Assembly: GCA_963555705.1 (NCBI GenBank)
Contig: OY743181.1
Span: 24,246,513 to 24,310,512, forward strand
Length of the DNA stretch: 64,000 nt
From: Ligustrum vulgare
Taxonomy: Eukaryota; Streptophyta; Magnoliopsida; Lamiales; Oleaceae
Reading direction: 5' to 3'
Shown: in pieces, positions 55,401 through 64,000 of the stretch
Layout of the letters: each line of letters starts with the position of its first letter
Numbering within the stretch: the stretch's first letter is position 1
The notes under the pieces: generated by a model
Seen by the model: the letters and a program-made list of their open reading frames with translations, nothing else
Database searches by the model: none
What the model was told of the DNA's origin: nothing
Translations under genes and position numbers: made by a program

Positions 55401-58389
55401 CAGTTTTTTGAAAATGTTTTGGTTTTGATTGAAATTTTTGAAAAGAATTCTTTTGAAAAGATTTTTGAAATTGAGGATGAGATTTTGAAGAAAATCTTTT
55501 GGAATTTTGAAAATTTCGTTTCCTCAGAAATGAAGGAAACTTCTTCTTGTTTTTTGAAGAGGGAGGAAGAATTTTTTCAAAACCATATTGTTCACAGAAT
55601 GAACCCAACTCATGCTTAGACCCAAAACTTTCAGATTTGAGTTTGGCTTTGAGTTTGATATCATTACAGAGGGATAACCCTTCCTTATTGACGTAACTAA
55701 CAAGTTCGCCATAAGTTAAGTCACCAAAAGGAATTGAATTGTTAAATTGAAGCTTGATTGAATTGCGAACTTTCTCTGCAAAAAGTTTAGGAAGTCCAGA
55801 TAGAAATCTTTCTTTCCAGAACTCTTGATTGCAGTCGTCGCGAAGCATGACTCTGGTAAGGAAGATATCCTTATACCATCTGAAGTCGTGCAATTTTGGA
55901 CAAGACAAATTCATCAGAATTTCTGACGATCTATCCTGGAGGAATTCAGGGGATCCAATAAAATGTTTGATAATGGCAAAAACAAGGGTCGTCAATGTAT
56001 CAGAAACAATCTGATCATTTTCGGTTTTAGTGGCATTAATAACCTCAAAACGACTTGCATCGTTAAGGTAGTTAGACCACCATCCCTTTAATTGTCCAGT
56101 GAAGCCAATAATAAGATTATTACAAGCATTCACTTCATCAATCTTTTGACATCTGTAAGCATTGAAGCAAACATACATTTTATTGATAGTTTGAATAATC
56201 TGGAATTCCGTCATTCCATCAATATTCCATTCAACGATTTCGTCGCCTGAGTATGTCTCAGTGACTTTCCTTCTAAAAGATGATTCTTCTAAAAGTAAAT
56301 CTGGTTGAGTAGGACGAGAATAGAATGTTGGAAGTTTTGAAGATTGAAATTTCAATCTGTTTACTTGAAGCGGTGCTTCTTCAACAAATTGGTTTTCGAC
56401 ATCTGAAATGTCAATTGTGTTGATATTTTTTGAAGATGCGGACATTTTTGAAAATTGAGAGGCAAGCTCTTTAATCACTGCAGAATCAGTGTCTAAAGAT
56501 TTCTTACCAAGATCAGGAGTAAGATTGGTTGGTTTGAAAAGCAACCTTTGATTACTCGAGGAAGATGAGGAAGAAGGAGAATCTCTAATGGAAGAAAAAG
56601 CATTAGAGGGAATTTTGAATTTGGCTTCAGTTTCAGAATTGGCTTCAATTCTGGTTAACTGATTACCGATAGTTTGAAGAACAATGTTTGTGTAATTGTT
56701 CTGAATTTGAAGATTTCTGACATCAACAGTTTTGGCTGCTGCATTATCAGTTCTATCTTCAGGAATTTGTTTGAAAGGAGACGCAGTAACTTCTGCATTC
56801 CCATGAGGAATAACGATCTCTTCAAGAGGAGGATATTCCGATTTGAAAGTTTGATTGGAAGAAGTTTTCCAAGTTTTTTCTTTTGAAGATGAAGCTTGAA
56901 TGGATTTGGGTTTCGAAGAGGATTTGGGTTTGGAAGAAGATTTCGAAGGCTTCTTTTGTTTACCAAAAACTTTGAAATTAATCCATTTGAAAAATGAAAT
57001 ATCTTCTGGTTGAGCGAAGTACTCTTCCCAGTAAGATTCAATTTCTTCTTTTGAAAAATTTTGACGAAAAAGTTTCCTTAGGTTTTTGACCTTAGGAGAC
57101 TGATCTTTTTTGAATTCAGATCTTCTATCAATGCTAGAAGAAATGACGTTGAGTTGAGAAGATAAACTTCTTCTGTGATGTTTCTTTCTCAGAAGAGGAA
57201 TGTCTTCAGAAGGAGGCTGCATGTCAGATGCAGTAGGTGAATCTTGTTCAGATTCAGTATATTGAGTTTTTGGGATAACAGATTCAAAGTTGACATCTTT
57301 AAGTCTGCTGGATGAAGTTGAGAATCTTGAAGGAAAAACATTTGAATTTTGAAAATTTTGAAAAGATTTGGATGAACTAGATCTTGAAATGTTTGAAGAG
57401 TTGTTTGATGATTCTCCAAAGATCATCCTAACACTTCCATCAGGAAATGAAAGAATCTGATTAGGAGTATCAGATGAAGGAGGAGGCTCCGGTTTGGAGG
57501 CTCTTAGAATTTCCCATTCTAAGCTCCTAGCTTGAAGATTCCATGGAATTCTCTTAGGAATCATGGTGTTAGTATGAAGATCATTCACCTCCATAAGAAG
57601 CGATTCGTTTCTTGGAGACGAACGAAGAGCACGAATGTTGAGATTCGTACCCAAGAGTTTGTAATATACTCTGTATATTACAGCGAATGAATTTGATTCA
57701 TCCAAACTAAGATTCTTAGTTTGAACATGAAGTTTGAGAGTCTTTAAGATATGTTTGTCAAAAAGACTGACTGTGAAGTTTGGATAGCAGTTTGAAAAGA
57801 TTGGACCAGATTCTAGATTTGATTCTAGAACTGTCAAGAGCGAATGCTCGAAGTTTGAATGTCTTTGATCACGAAGAGTAACCAAGACAGGAATGTCAAG
57901 TCCAAGTCTGAACAAGGGCTTGAGGGCAATTTGAACAAGACCAATATGTAAGAATTGAAATTTCTTACGATGTTCTTGTATGGAGTTTTTTGAAAGAAGA
58001 GCAAGCTCTGTATTTTGACCCAAAACATGCATGGTTTGCTCATGTGTTTTGATGATGTAATTTTGAGAAAAATCAAATCGACCAATTTCATAGATAGATC
58101 CTTTGTCTACCTTAGGAATTGTCCAATTATGCAATAATTGTTCAATTTGATGAATTTGAAGTTCATTTGTATTTTGAAAAGTTTCAGAATCATTTTGAAG
58201 TGATTCTTCAGTATTTTGAAAATTGTTTGACAAAATATTAGCTCTATTTCTAGAACTACCAGATCCTTTGAACCAACTGGAAAAAGAAGACATTGTCGGA
58301 ACAAGGTAAGCTTGAAAGGTATTACTACCTGTAGATTGTTTGAGATACAAGGTTAAGCAAAAGGTCGGACTTTTACCTACTCCCTCCAC
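52420..58389 (-). CDS. 1,989-codon caulimovirid polyprotein without reverse transcriptase
   Basis: This is a single uninterrupted frame. The likely start is Met33 (ATG at 58293-58291, MSSFSSWFKGSG). Residues about 90-300 form a 30K-type movement protein (YEIGRFDFSQNYI, LDIPVLVTLRDQRHSNF, NCYPNFTVSLFDKHIL). Residues 690-960 are capsid-like (GQLKGWWSNYLNDASRF, WYKDIFLTRVMLRDDCNQ). A CX2CX4HX4C knuckle (CFKCHQTGHYSNEC) lies near 1000, then Ser/acidic and coiled-coil stretches. A retropepsin (VLIDSGADQNC, AILGIPF) is near 1245-1330. RT and RNase H should follow but do not. Instead there is a hydrophobic, membrane-like segment (FVKSIIIGILFIIASK, about 1455), then from about 1556 a C-terminal domain (MASSMANSSKNK; WGQQPWIEKKM; NHSWFILFHQN) of a type I associate with second ORFs of endogenous plant pararetroviruses. 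It could be a helper-dependent component, or an internal deletion that kept frame. Confidence 0.8.
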   Translation of the reverse strand: MEGVGKSPTFCLTLYLKQSTGSNTFQAYLVPTMSSFSSWFKGSGSSRNRANILSNNFQNTEESLQNDSETFQNTNELQIHQIEQLLHNWTIPKVDKGSIYEIGRFDFSQNYIIKTHEQTMHVLGQNTELALLSKNSIQEHRKKFQFLHIGLVQIALKPLFRLGLDIPVLVTLRDQRHSNFEHSLLTVLESNLESGPIFSNCYPNFTVSLFDKHILKTLKLHVQTKNLSLDESNSFAVIYRVYYKLLGTNLNIRALRSSPRNESLLMEVNDLHTNTMIPKRIPWNLQARSLEWEILRASKPEPPPSSDTPNQILSFPDGSVRMIFGESSNNSSNISRSSSSKSFQNFQNSNVFPSRFSTSSSRLKDVNFESVIPKTQYTESEQDSPTASDMQPPSEDIPLLRKKHHRRSLSSQLNVISSSIDRRSEFKKDQSPKVKNLRKLFRQNFSKEEIESYWEEYFAQPEDISFFKWINFKVFGKQKKPSKSSSKPKSSSKPKSIQASSSKEKTWKTSSNQTFKSEYPPLEEIVIPHGNAEVTASPFKQIPEDRTDNAAAKTVDVRNLQIQNNYTNIVLQTIGNQLTRIEANSETEAKFKIPSNAFSSIRDSPSSSSSSSNQRLLFKPTNLTPDLGKKSLDTDSAVIKELASQFSKMSASSKNINTIDISDVENQFVEEAPLQVNRLKFQSSKLPTFYSRPTQPDLLLEESSFRRKVTETYSGDEIVEWNIDGMTEFQIIQTINKMYVCFNAYRCQKIDEVNACNNLIIGFTGQLKGWWSNYLNDASRFEVINATKTENDQIVSDTLTTLVFAIIKHFIGSPEFLQDRSSEILMNLSCPKLHDFRWYKDIFLTRVMLRDDCNQEFWKERFLSGLPKLFAEKVRNSIKLQFNNSIPFGDLTYGELVSYVNKEGLSLCNDIKLKAKLKSESFGSKHELGSFCEQYGFEKILPPSSKNKKKFPSFLRKRNFQNSKRFSSKSHPQFQKSFQKNSFQKFQSKPKHFQKTGDSAKVTCFKCHQTGHYSNECPMKNKINNLQIAEDIKIDLLNLLHSSSDDDSELEKIYQHQEDSDNESNSSSSSHPCEGKGICGCRTINVLTKEEELIQEIIEQIDNPQLKKKFSSLLPSSSKTHESFSMKEILKRFNQESTSKSSSSDLKSEVREMKSQISFLERQVKEIKLDVTIIKNSSSNIQNQNDSDSSSSSSEESSDSRINDFSPLQTDEERINVINRIQLQKWYCQMTIVVDKSFQITTRVLIDSGADQNCIREGLIPSKYFEQTTERLYGAGGKKLNIQNKLSKAHVFKSNICFKNEFLLVKDLDQEAILGIPFIVQITPFQANENGLQTNVFGQNLIFKFMHHTSPADVHDFKRTSISQIKNINLRNFKKKESSIFKKDKLTDHFPQNFLGSISKESFFINSFSKDNHECLPLIKINQNCQKSWVPENTFVTFVKSIIIGILFIIASKTFSHVQTAVSDIGLGGIGKGNLQSIPFESIQKQQYFYYCSNKNCFQNYFSKNKIFQNNFWDNYFTEKFLYKFERFRVTERPPQKSVQTKGIKIDWYNKVLEDMASSMANSSKNKNKGKKVALTPLPSIEDFVQTSSRSVSASNIPQISTSNNFSVLGKIPQTPEKPRPSNYKKAVLTGSGKLPEINKSPFQYIIKNPFLSVLTLEPSWIEKYSDYNDCLSNIFPSGFHFMPTSIQKNREFYEKILLKTGSAIITHTQNKEKPQNIDFSKCSIVKVLSYDDWGQQPWIEKKMNLAKGETFSSKFNYLDYQDAWFNAFLFRPVNHSWFILFHQNCQNNFPQWFQNWFNYFGLEESILPSLSLQGFKHFKNEAKDLLKSQENLLLQFSFNFKVSWILCWDFFLLQNTDSFSPQRIVRRFKIKWWAKFHETNCCPKAVQSWINQKSNEGLPSKKLQDKHADFLAEKGRLLALLAKCTSPEEMSILAEKIAALAENASSVQDSSETSSEADFNVEDSFYQNEDDFLANDYDENLSNIQTTK

Positions 58390-58501
58390 GTGGTCTTACC
58401 CGGGTCTTACACTCTTCTGCCCTGCCTCCGAGGTTTCGAACCATCCACTTACAGAACTTAACCTGTAAAACAAACTCAGAACAGATAACAACACTCTCCA
58501 A

Positions 58502-58503
<2 letters not shown>

Positions 58504-58576
<73 letters not shown>
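58504..58576. repeat. (TA)n microsatellite, right border of pararetrovirus 2
   Basis: About 36 TA units. Together with the (TA)n on the other side it brackets the provirus. Confidence 0.95.
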
Positions 58577-58577
<1 letters not shown>

Positions 58578-60195
58578 TGTATTCAACATTCACACCAAAA
58601 ATTTTCCACATTTTTCTAAGATTTTTCATGTTCTCCCCAATTTCAATAGAATTATTTATTCTTCTTCTTCTTTGTTCCAAAATTTGACAAGTAAATAGAT
58701 AACGAAAGTAACGTGTTCGTGCCACAATTCAGCAATGAATAAAATCTAAAAAATAAATTAAAATAATCGAACAATATTGCTTGCAAAGAAATTTAAACAT
58801 GTGATATTCAAAATAAAATCAAATACAAGAAGAAATTGGAAGTACACGTATAACCTCGGTATATTGTTCTAAGAATCTAATTGACATTAGTAAGAGGTAC
58901 TTGGAGTATGGTGTTAAAAGGTAGTATAAGTTATAGGTTAATGGAATTTTGTGATTGGATTTTAGATGTTAACTTTTTTTTTTTCCTTTTTGAAACTCAA
59001 CGAGAACTTTTATTCATTAGATACATATGAATTTTTTTAGGAAAAAAATCTAAATTTAAATGAATAAAAATTAATTCTTTAATTAAAAACTAGCGGCTTG
59101 GTTTGGTTTAAATGATTTTTAAAAATTGAACCTAAATCAAACCATTTTGAAAGGGTTTGGTTCGATTTGGTTTGAAAATATTGATGGGTACACGTGGAAC
59201 TGAACCAACAATTTAACCAACGGTTTCAATTTGATTTGCGATTTGACGATATTTTTGTGCAACCCTACCTACCAGCCTCCCAACTTCTTCGACTATGATG
59301 ACGATGGATCATGGGAAATTGGGAATGAATCATTGAACTTGTATTGTTTTCATTTCGCAATGTTGTAATGATCAAAACTAGTCTCATTCAAGCGAAATTT
59401 CGCTGTCAAATCCCGTGATTCATTGTTTGTAATTTAGGCAACAATATAATAATCAAACCACAACCAATTTAGTAAAAAAAAAAAAAAAAAAAAATTATTT
59501 ACTTTAAGTCCACGAAGAGGTTTAATTAAAAAAAAAAAAAAAGAACTAAAGAAAACGAAACAAATAAGGAACAAAGAAAATAATAATAATAATAATAATA
59601 AATTAATCAACCACGTGCGATATCCGGTGACATCCCGTGGTTGATCAGGGGATTATTTACATATTTGGAGAAAAATTATGCCATAAATTTTAAAGAAATT
59701 ATGTAGAGGATAGTATAAGGGTAAAAATATTTTAAACTTCTTACTCATGCATATTAAGGAACTATTTCTTGACAACGTGAGAACTTTGATGAAATTGGAT
59801 ACTCACAGCTCACTTATTCTTCAACTATTTAATGTATAACAAGCAATCAAGTATAAGAACGCAGCTAACAAGTAGATGGCTCGAGTGCTAGCACTTTAAG
59901 GTTATAAGAATCTCCTCTCCTCTCTATTAAATAAGCAAGACGTCAAGAAATCAATTTGAGAAATTAGATAGAAGTACACTTCTTGAATAGTTTCATACCA
60001 CTGCTCAAGTCCCGTTGTCAATGTGTCGCTCAAATAAAATTAAGACCCTGTATGATTTTGATACAAAAATTAGATCTTAATTCAGGTTAAAGTCAACAAT
60101 TAATTTCAATCATGCATATTATGCGATTCGTAACTTTTCAACCTCACGTCTCATCAACTTTTATCAAAATCTATTAAAAATCTCATTTTATTCTC
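58577..60195. other. Intergenic stretch with transposon debris
   Basis: No gene is visible. Around 59090-59270 there is 'ggcttggtttggttt' and a 'gtgcaaccct' end, typical of worn hAT-type MITEs. Poly(A) runs lie near 59470 and 59530, and (TAA)n at 59580-59600. 60045-60195 resembles the Tourist-like MITE family (a 'gaccctgtatgattttgat' start and an 'aaaaatctcattttattctcc' end). Confidence 0.4.
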
Positions 60196-61866
60196 CACGG
60201 CTACTAAAAAATAGTTATTTACAAACAGATGATTAACAACGGATTATCCGTTAGTGAAAGATAAAGACTTTCACATATGGTAATCAACAATGAAGTGTCC
60301 GTTGGTAAATGTAATATCTCTTTACCAACAGATATATATATTCTATGTCTAATGTATTCGTCTAACAATTATATATTTCACATACTAACAACAATAGAAT
60401 TCCCGTTGGTAAATGTGATACCTAAAGTATTCCTATATTTCTCGACTATGGTCATCGACAACGGAATATCAATTGGTAAAGGTTTTAGATTTTATAAATG
60501 GAATGTCCGCAGAAAAAGGCGAAACCATTATCAATGGAGTTTTCGTTGGTAAAATGAAAACTCTTTAATCAACAAAAATTCCTTTGGTAAAGGTAAAACC
60601 TAAGAAAATACTTTTACCAATAGAATGTCCGTTGGTAAAAGCTGAAAACAATACCAATAGAATTTTCGTTGTAAAATGCTAAACTTTTACCAACATAAAT
60701 TCTTTTGATAAAAGGTAAAACCTAAGAAAATCATTTTTACCAACGGGCATTTCCGTTGGTAAAAAATAAAAACATTATCAATAGAATTTTTTGTTGATGA
60801 AATGAAAAATCTTTACTAACAGCAATTCCGTTTGTAAACGGTAAAACTTATGAAAAACACTTTTACCGATGAAATATCCAATAAATATTCAATTGGTAAA
60901 GGTAGATTTTTACCAAGGGATCTTCGGTTGGTAAAAGTATTATCAAGTATAACAATCGAATAACCGTTGGTACAAGTTTTACCTTTTACCAACGGATAGT
61001 TCGTGTATAAAGTATTGTCTTTACAATTAGCAACGAAAATTTTGTGCCAAGTGTATTCATTTAATAATTATATCTTTCACTTTCGGTAATCAACAACAAA
61101 ATTTTTGTTAATAAATGTGATACCTCTTTACCAATGAATATTTTGTACTTAATAGAATCGTTTTTCATATTTCACCAATGGAATATCCGTAAGTGACATA
61201 AATTAATGTTTTTCTCACACTTTTACCAACAAAAATTCCCTAGGTGTAAATTATTCATACTAACTATGGAAATTTTGTTGCTAATATTAGTCACTTTGAT
61301 AATTAAAAAATTCAGTGATTCACCTGCTTAAAATCCGTAGTTGAATGACCATCAGTTTTTTCGAAAATAAAGTGTTATTGAATATTATATTTATATAAAT
61401 GTTGTTCAATTAACTAATATAAAATTTCTACTCAAAAAAAAAAAACCTAATATATTAAATTTGAAACAAAATTATCAAAAAGGATATCGTTGCCCCAATG
61501 GTTGGGTAGCACTTTCACAACCATCAAGCCATGGGTTCGAGTCACATATCTAACAATCCTCGTTTACATAATAATAACATGAAATAGTTGCTTGAGTGAG
61601 TTGGTGAGCTGGGTTGTGTTGGGTTGGGCCAAGGGAAAAGTGTCAGATCTAGTATATTATTTTTTATTTTTAATTAAATGAGGTATTTATTGATGACATA
61701 TGTAGTCATTATCGACGAAAATTCGGTAGTTAAAATTGTGTATCATTACCAATAGAATTTCGGTTACTAAAAGAGTGCACCATTATCAATGGAATTTCTG
61801 TAGCTAAAGTGTATATATTGTCAATCGATATTCTGTTGGTAACTGTCGACACTCCCAAATAGCAAC
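60196..61866. mobile_element. CACTA-like subterminal repeat region
   Basis: Many copies of a short inverted motif, CCGTTGGTAAA and its complement TTTACCAACGG, occur from 60240 to about 61010, in places as near-palindromes (for example 60742-60769). Related, weaker copies continue to 61850. Dense subterminal repeats of this kind mark En/Spm (CACTA) elements. A degenerate terminus 'ctactaaaaaatag' sits at 60200. No transposase is seen and the right end is interrupted by a SINE and an LTR. Confidence 0.45.
61478..61665 (+). mobile_element. tRNA-derived SINE (probable)
   Basis: A 'tgccccaatggttgggtagc' A-box-like stretch (61490-61510) is followed about 25 bp later by GGTTCGAGTCA (61534-61544), a near-consensus Pol III B box. 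Behind it lies a body without coding capacity and a T-rich tail near 61660-61675. The target duplication was not found. Confidence 0.5.
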
Positions 61867-62479
61867 TGTAGCGCCCCGAGTTCCGTATACCCGATTCACT
61901 ACGTCATTTTCTGTCTAAATTTTTCGAATAATATTTTTGCGGAAGAAATAGTTGAAATTCATTTTTGGCAACATTAAATAAACTGTAATGGCCGCTAAAA
62001 TTGAAAACATTTATGAAACCATTTGAAATAGTAAATCGAACCATTAATATTGTAAAGAAATTGCCAATATCATAATTTCTCAAATAAATGAACTTCTCTA
62101 AATTATTCGATTGTTTGGAAAATACGGAAATCATTAACGTCAAACTTTCAACCGTTCAACGATTATTGCCACCATCATTCATCGCTCGCCACCGTCTCCG
62201 AAATCTGCAAAACTGTTAAAAGTAGGGTGAGTATTTCATGGGGAAAATACTCAGTAGACTCATCGCATATTAATTTAATTTATAAGATGATTAAACACAT
62301 AAATCCCGGCTCTTTATAAAACGGGCATTGATAGAGCTTCTTTATAAAACTGCTCTTGATAAAACTCATATTGTGCATTACAGCACTGGACATATTTTGC
62401 AAATCATAGGCTCTTTGAAAATAGCTCTTTGAAAACAGCTCTTTAAAAACCATATACTTATAAAAACATTTTAATTATG

Positions 62480-62935
62480 CCAAGCATAATTTCTTTTGAA
62501 AGCATAACATAAGATAGGATTGAAATCCTCATAAACATAAATAGACACAAGAACTTTACCGAACTTAGGTGGCAAGAATTCTTATGCAGTAAAATCATAA
62601 TAACAGTAAGTTTTCATCATAACGTAGGATAATATCGAAATCCTCATAAACATAAGAATTTTACCGAACTTAGGTGGCAAGAATTCTTATGTAGTAAGTA
62701 TACCAAGCATAATTTTCTGAAATTCATAGGGATCAATTGCATCATAACATAAGATAGGATCGAAATCCTCGTAAACATATGCGACAGGAATTTTACCGAA
62801 CTTAGGTGGTAAATCCTCATAAACATATGGAAAGATAGGAATTTTACCGAACTTCGTGGCAATTCCTCATAAACATAGGAGACACAAGAATGTTACCGAA
62901 CTTAGGTGGCAAGAATTCTTATGTGTAGCGCTACT
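62480..62935. repeat. Imperfect repeats with 'ttaccgaacttaggtggcaag'-type core
   Basis: Five copies of TTACCGAACTTAGGTGG or near variants occur, each preceded by 'gaaatcctcataaacata' or a shortened form. Spacing is 60-110 bp. Confidence 0.8.
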
Positions 62936-63369
62936 AAAACTCCGGTCCCCTTAACATATCATAACTTATCATATGGGACCCAAAACAATCTTGGTAGATT
63001 GATTTCATAGCAATGATCCAAAAAAACATTTTCGTGAAGCATAGGGTATACTTACTTTTCGTAAAAACATAAAGTATATTTTCTTTTCATAAAAACATAC
63101 TTACTTTTCATAACAACATAAGGTATATTTACCTTTCATAAAAACATACTTGTTTTTCTTAAAAATTGACTTTCACAAGTCACTTGACATTCATATGAAA
63201 TCATAATTTAAATCAATTAATAAGTGCGAGTCTACCTCAAATCCGACGAGTGCAAAGTTGAGCGGGAATGACTTCAATTTCTTTAAATTCTCCGTACGCT
63301 TCGTCTTAGCCAATAAGTCACTTTAGTATATCGAATATATAGTTCAAAATGATAAATTATAATTTTGAG

Positions 63370-63740
63370 GACTAAAATTGATGTTTTGAAAGTTGAGGGA
63401 TTAAAATGAATACTTTTGATAGTTGAGGGACTAAAATGAATATTTTCAAAAGTTGGGATTTAACATGAATATTTTGAAAGTTGAGGGATTAAAATGAATA
63501 CTTTTGATAGTTGAGGGACTAAAATGAATACTTTTAAAACTTGGGCTTAAAATCAAATTAATAAAATCAGCAGGGACTGAAATGATAAGTTTGAAGTTAA
63601 AAGGACTGGAAAAACTTATTTAAAATTTAAGGGCTGAAATTGATAAGTTTAAAAACTGAAAGGACTGAAATAAAACTCATTTAAAACTTGGAGACTGAAA
63701 TGAATTGTTTTAAAACTATAGGGACTGAATTGGATGACTA
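63370..63740. repeat. Minisatellite of about 30 bp, 'gagggactaaaatgaat' core
   Basis: About ten diverging units with a 'g(a)gga(c/t)taaaatgaa' core separated by 'tttgaaagttgag'-like linkers. They are non-coding. Confidence 0.8.
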
Positions 63741-64000
63741 TTCAAACTTGAGGGCTTAAGTGAAATTTCTGAAAAATAAAAATTATATTCAGATCTTATC
63801 TCTCATCTCTCATTATTCAGACAGAGTGAGACAGGCGAGAGGAAAACGAGAGGCGGAAGTGCGAGGGTTGCGAGAGAAAATCGTGATTTCCGGCAACGGT
63901 GTGCCGGCGCAACATCGCCGGAAGGTAGCGGTGAACGACGGCAAGAGAGTGGTTAAGGTTTATGAGAGGATTGGGTGCGAGTTTGTGTGCGAACCAAGTC

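Larger units (their letters stand above)
51757..58503 (-). mobile_element. Pararetrovirus 2, integrated inside a (TA)n tract
   Basis: This 6.75-kb unit lies between (TA)n at 51727-51756 and (TA)n at 58504-58576. It has a single large minus-strand ORF (52420-58389) with 30K movement protein, capsid-like, zinc-knuckle and retropepsin regions. A promoter lies downstream of that ORF, as expected for a circular genome opened near the leader. No LTRs, no RT/RNase H and no clear tRNA-iMet primer site are visible. The domain order and C-terminal region resemble petu- and florendovirus-type plant viruses, a judgement from memory of motifs only. Confidence 0.75.
61867..64000 (+). mobile_element. Large LTR, truncated by window end
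   Basis: It starts TGTAGCGCCCCGAG, a form common to LTRs of plant Ty3/gypsy chromoviruses. Inside are two families of internal repeats (62480-62935 and 63370-63740) and a G-rich, CpG-containing end (63800-64000). No coding region is visible. The other end lies outside the window, so whether it is a solo or a paired LTR is unknown. Confidence 0.45.

Noticed and set aside
51757..58503. Reading the second provirus as an LTR retrotransposon
   Set aside because: No direct LTRs, no target duplication and no integrase. A movement protein and pararetroviral promoter are present, and both sides are the same (TA)n tract.

Overview
The window looks like intergenic DNA from a repeat-rich flowering plant, probably a eudicot. 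It is AT-rich, full of LTR retrotransposons with plant tRNA-iMet primer sites (TGGTATCAGAGC), and carries two integrated pararetroviruses (Caulimoviridae), MITE-like elements, a tRNA-like SINE and microsatellites. I see no clearly intact host gene. The species cannot be named from this sequence.

Layout. 1-3400 (minus strand): 5' half of a Ty3/gypsy element (LTR, primer site, gag, start of protease), with the pol 3' end of another copy on the far side of the same LTR. 3400-12556 (plus): 5'-truncated Ty3/gypsy element of the Tat/Retand/Grande type, with broken pol, a spliced antisense gene and a 3' LTR. 12840-18285: a second, more decayed Tat-like remnant whose antisense gene encodes a plant mobile domain. 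20187-22005: a block with a diverged second copy at 49420-50780. 24969-31340: a complete small-LTR retroelement with a 5-bp target duplication and no recognisable gag or pol. It carries, in antisense, an intronless copy of a LOG-type cytokinin phosphoribohydrolase gene and a second host-like gene piece. 31723-33164: a solo LTR with a perfect 5-bp target duplication. 33605-49319: a third Tat-like remnant whose antisense gene is split by a decayed cavemo/solendovirus-like provirus (about 34000-42275), and into which a Ty1/copia element with target duplication GAAGC (43344-48365) also inserted. 50721-51756: four tandem units of about 265 bp ending in (CT)n(TA)n. 51757-58503: a second pararetrovirus sitting inside a (TA)n tract. 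It has an uninterrupted 1,989-codon ORF with movement protein, capsid-like, zinc-knuckle and protease regions plus a long C-terminal domain, but no reverse transcriptase. 58577-61866: MITE/CACTA-like debris and a SINE. 61867-64000: start of a large LTR.

How the parts relate. The window records nesting: Tat-like elements first, then pararetroviral and copia insertions into them, then point decay. Many stops in the first provirus sit where a Gln or Trp codon is expected, as cytosine deamination would produce. The two least-decayed units are the cargo-carrying LTR element (LTRs differ at about 6 of 202 positions) and the second provirus (ORF fully open). All clade and family names come from motif recognition by eye, without database searches.
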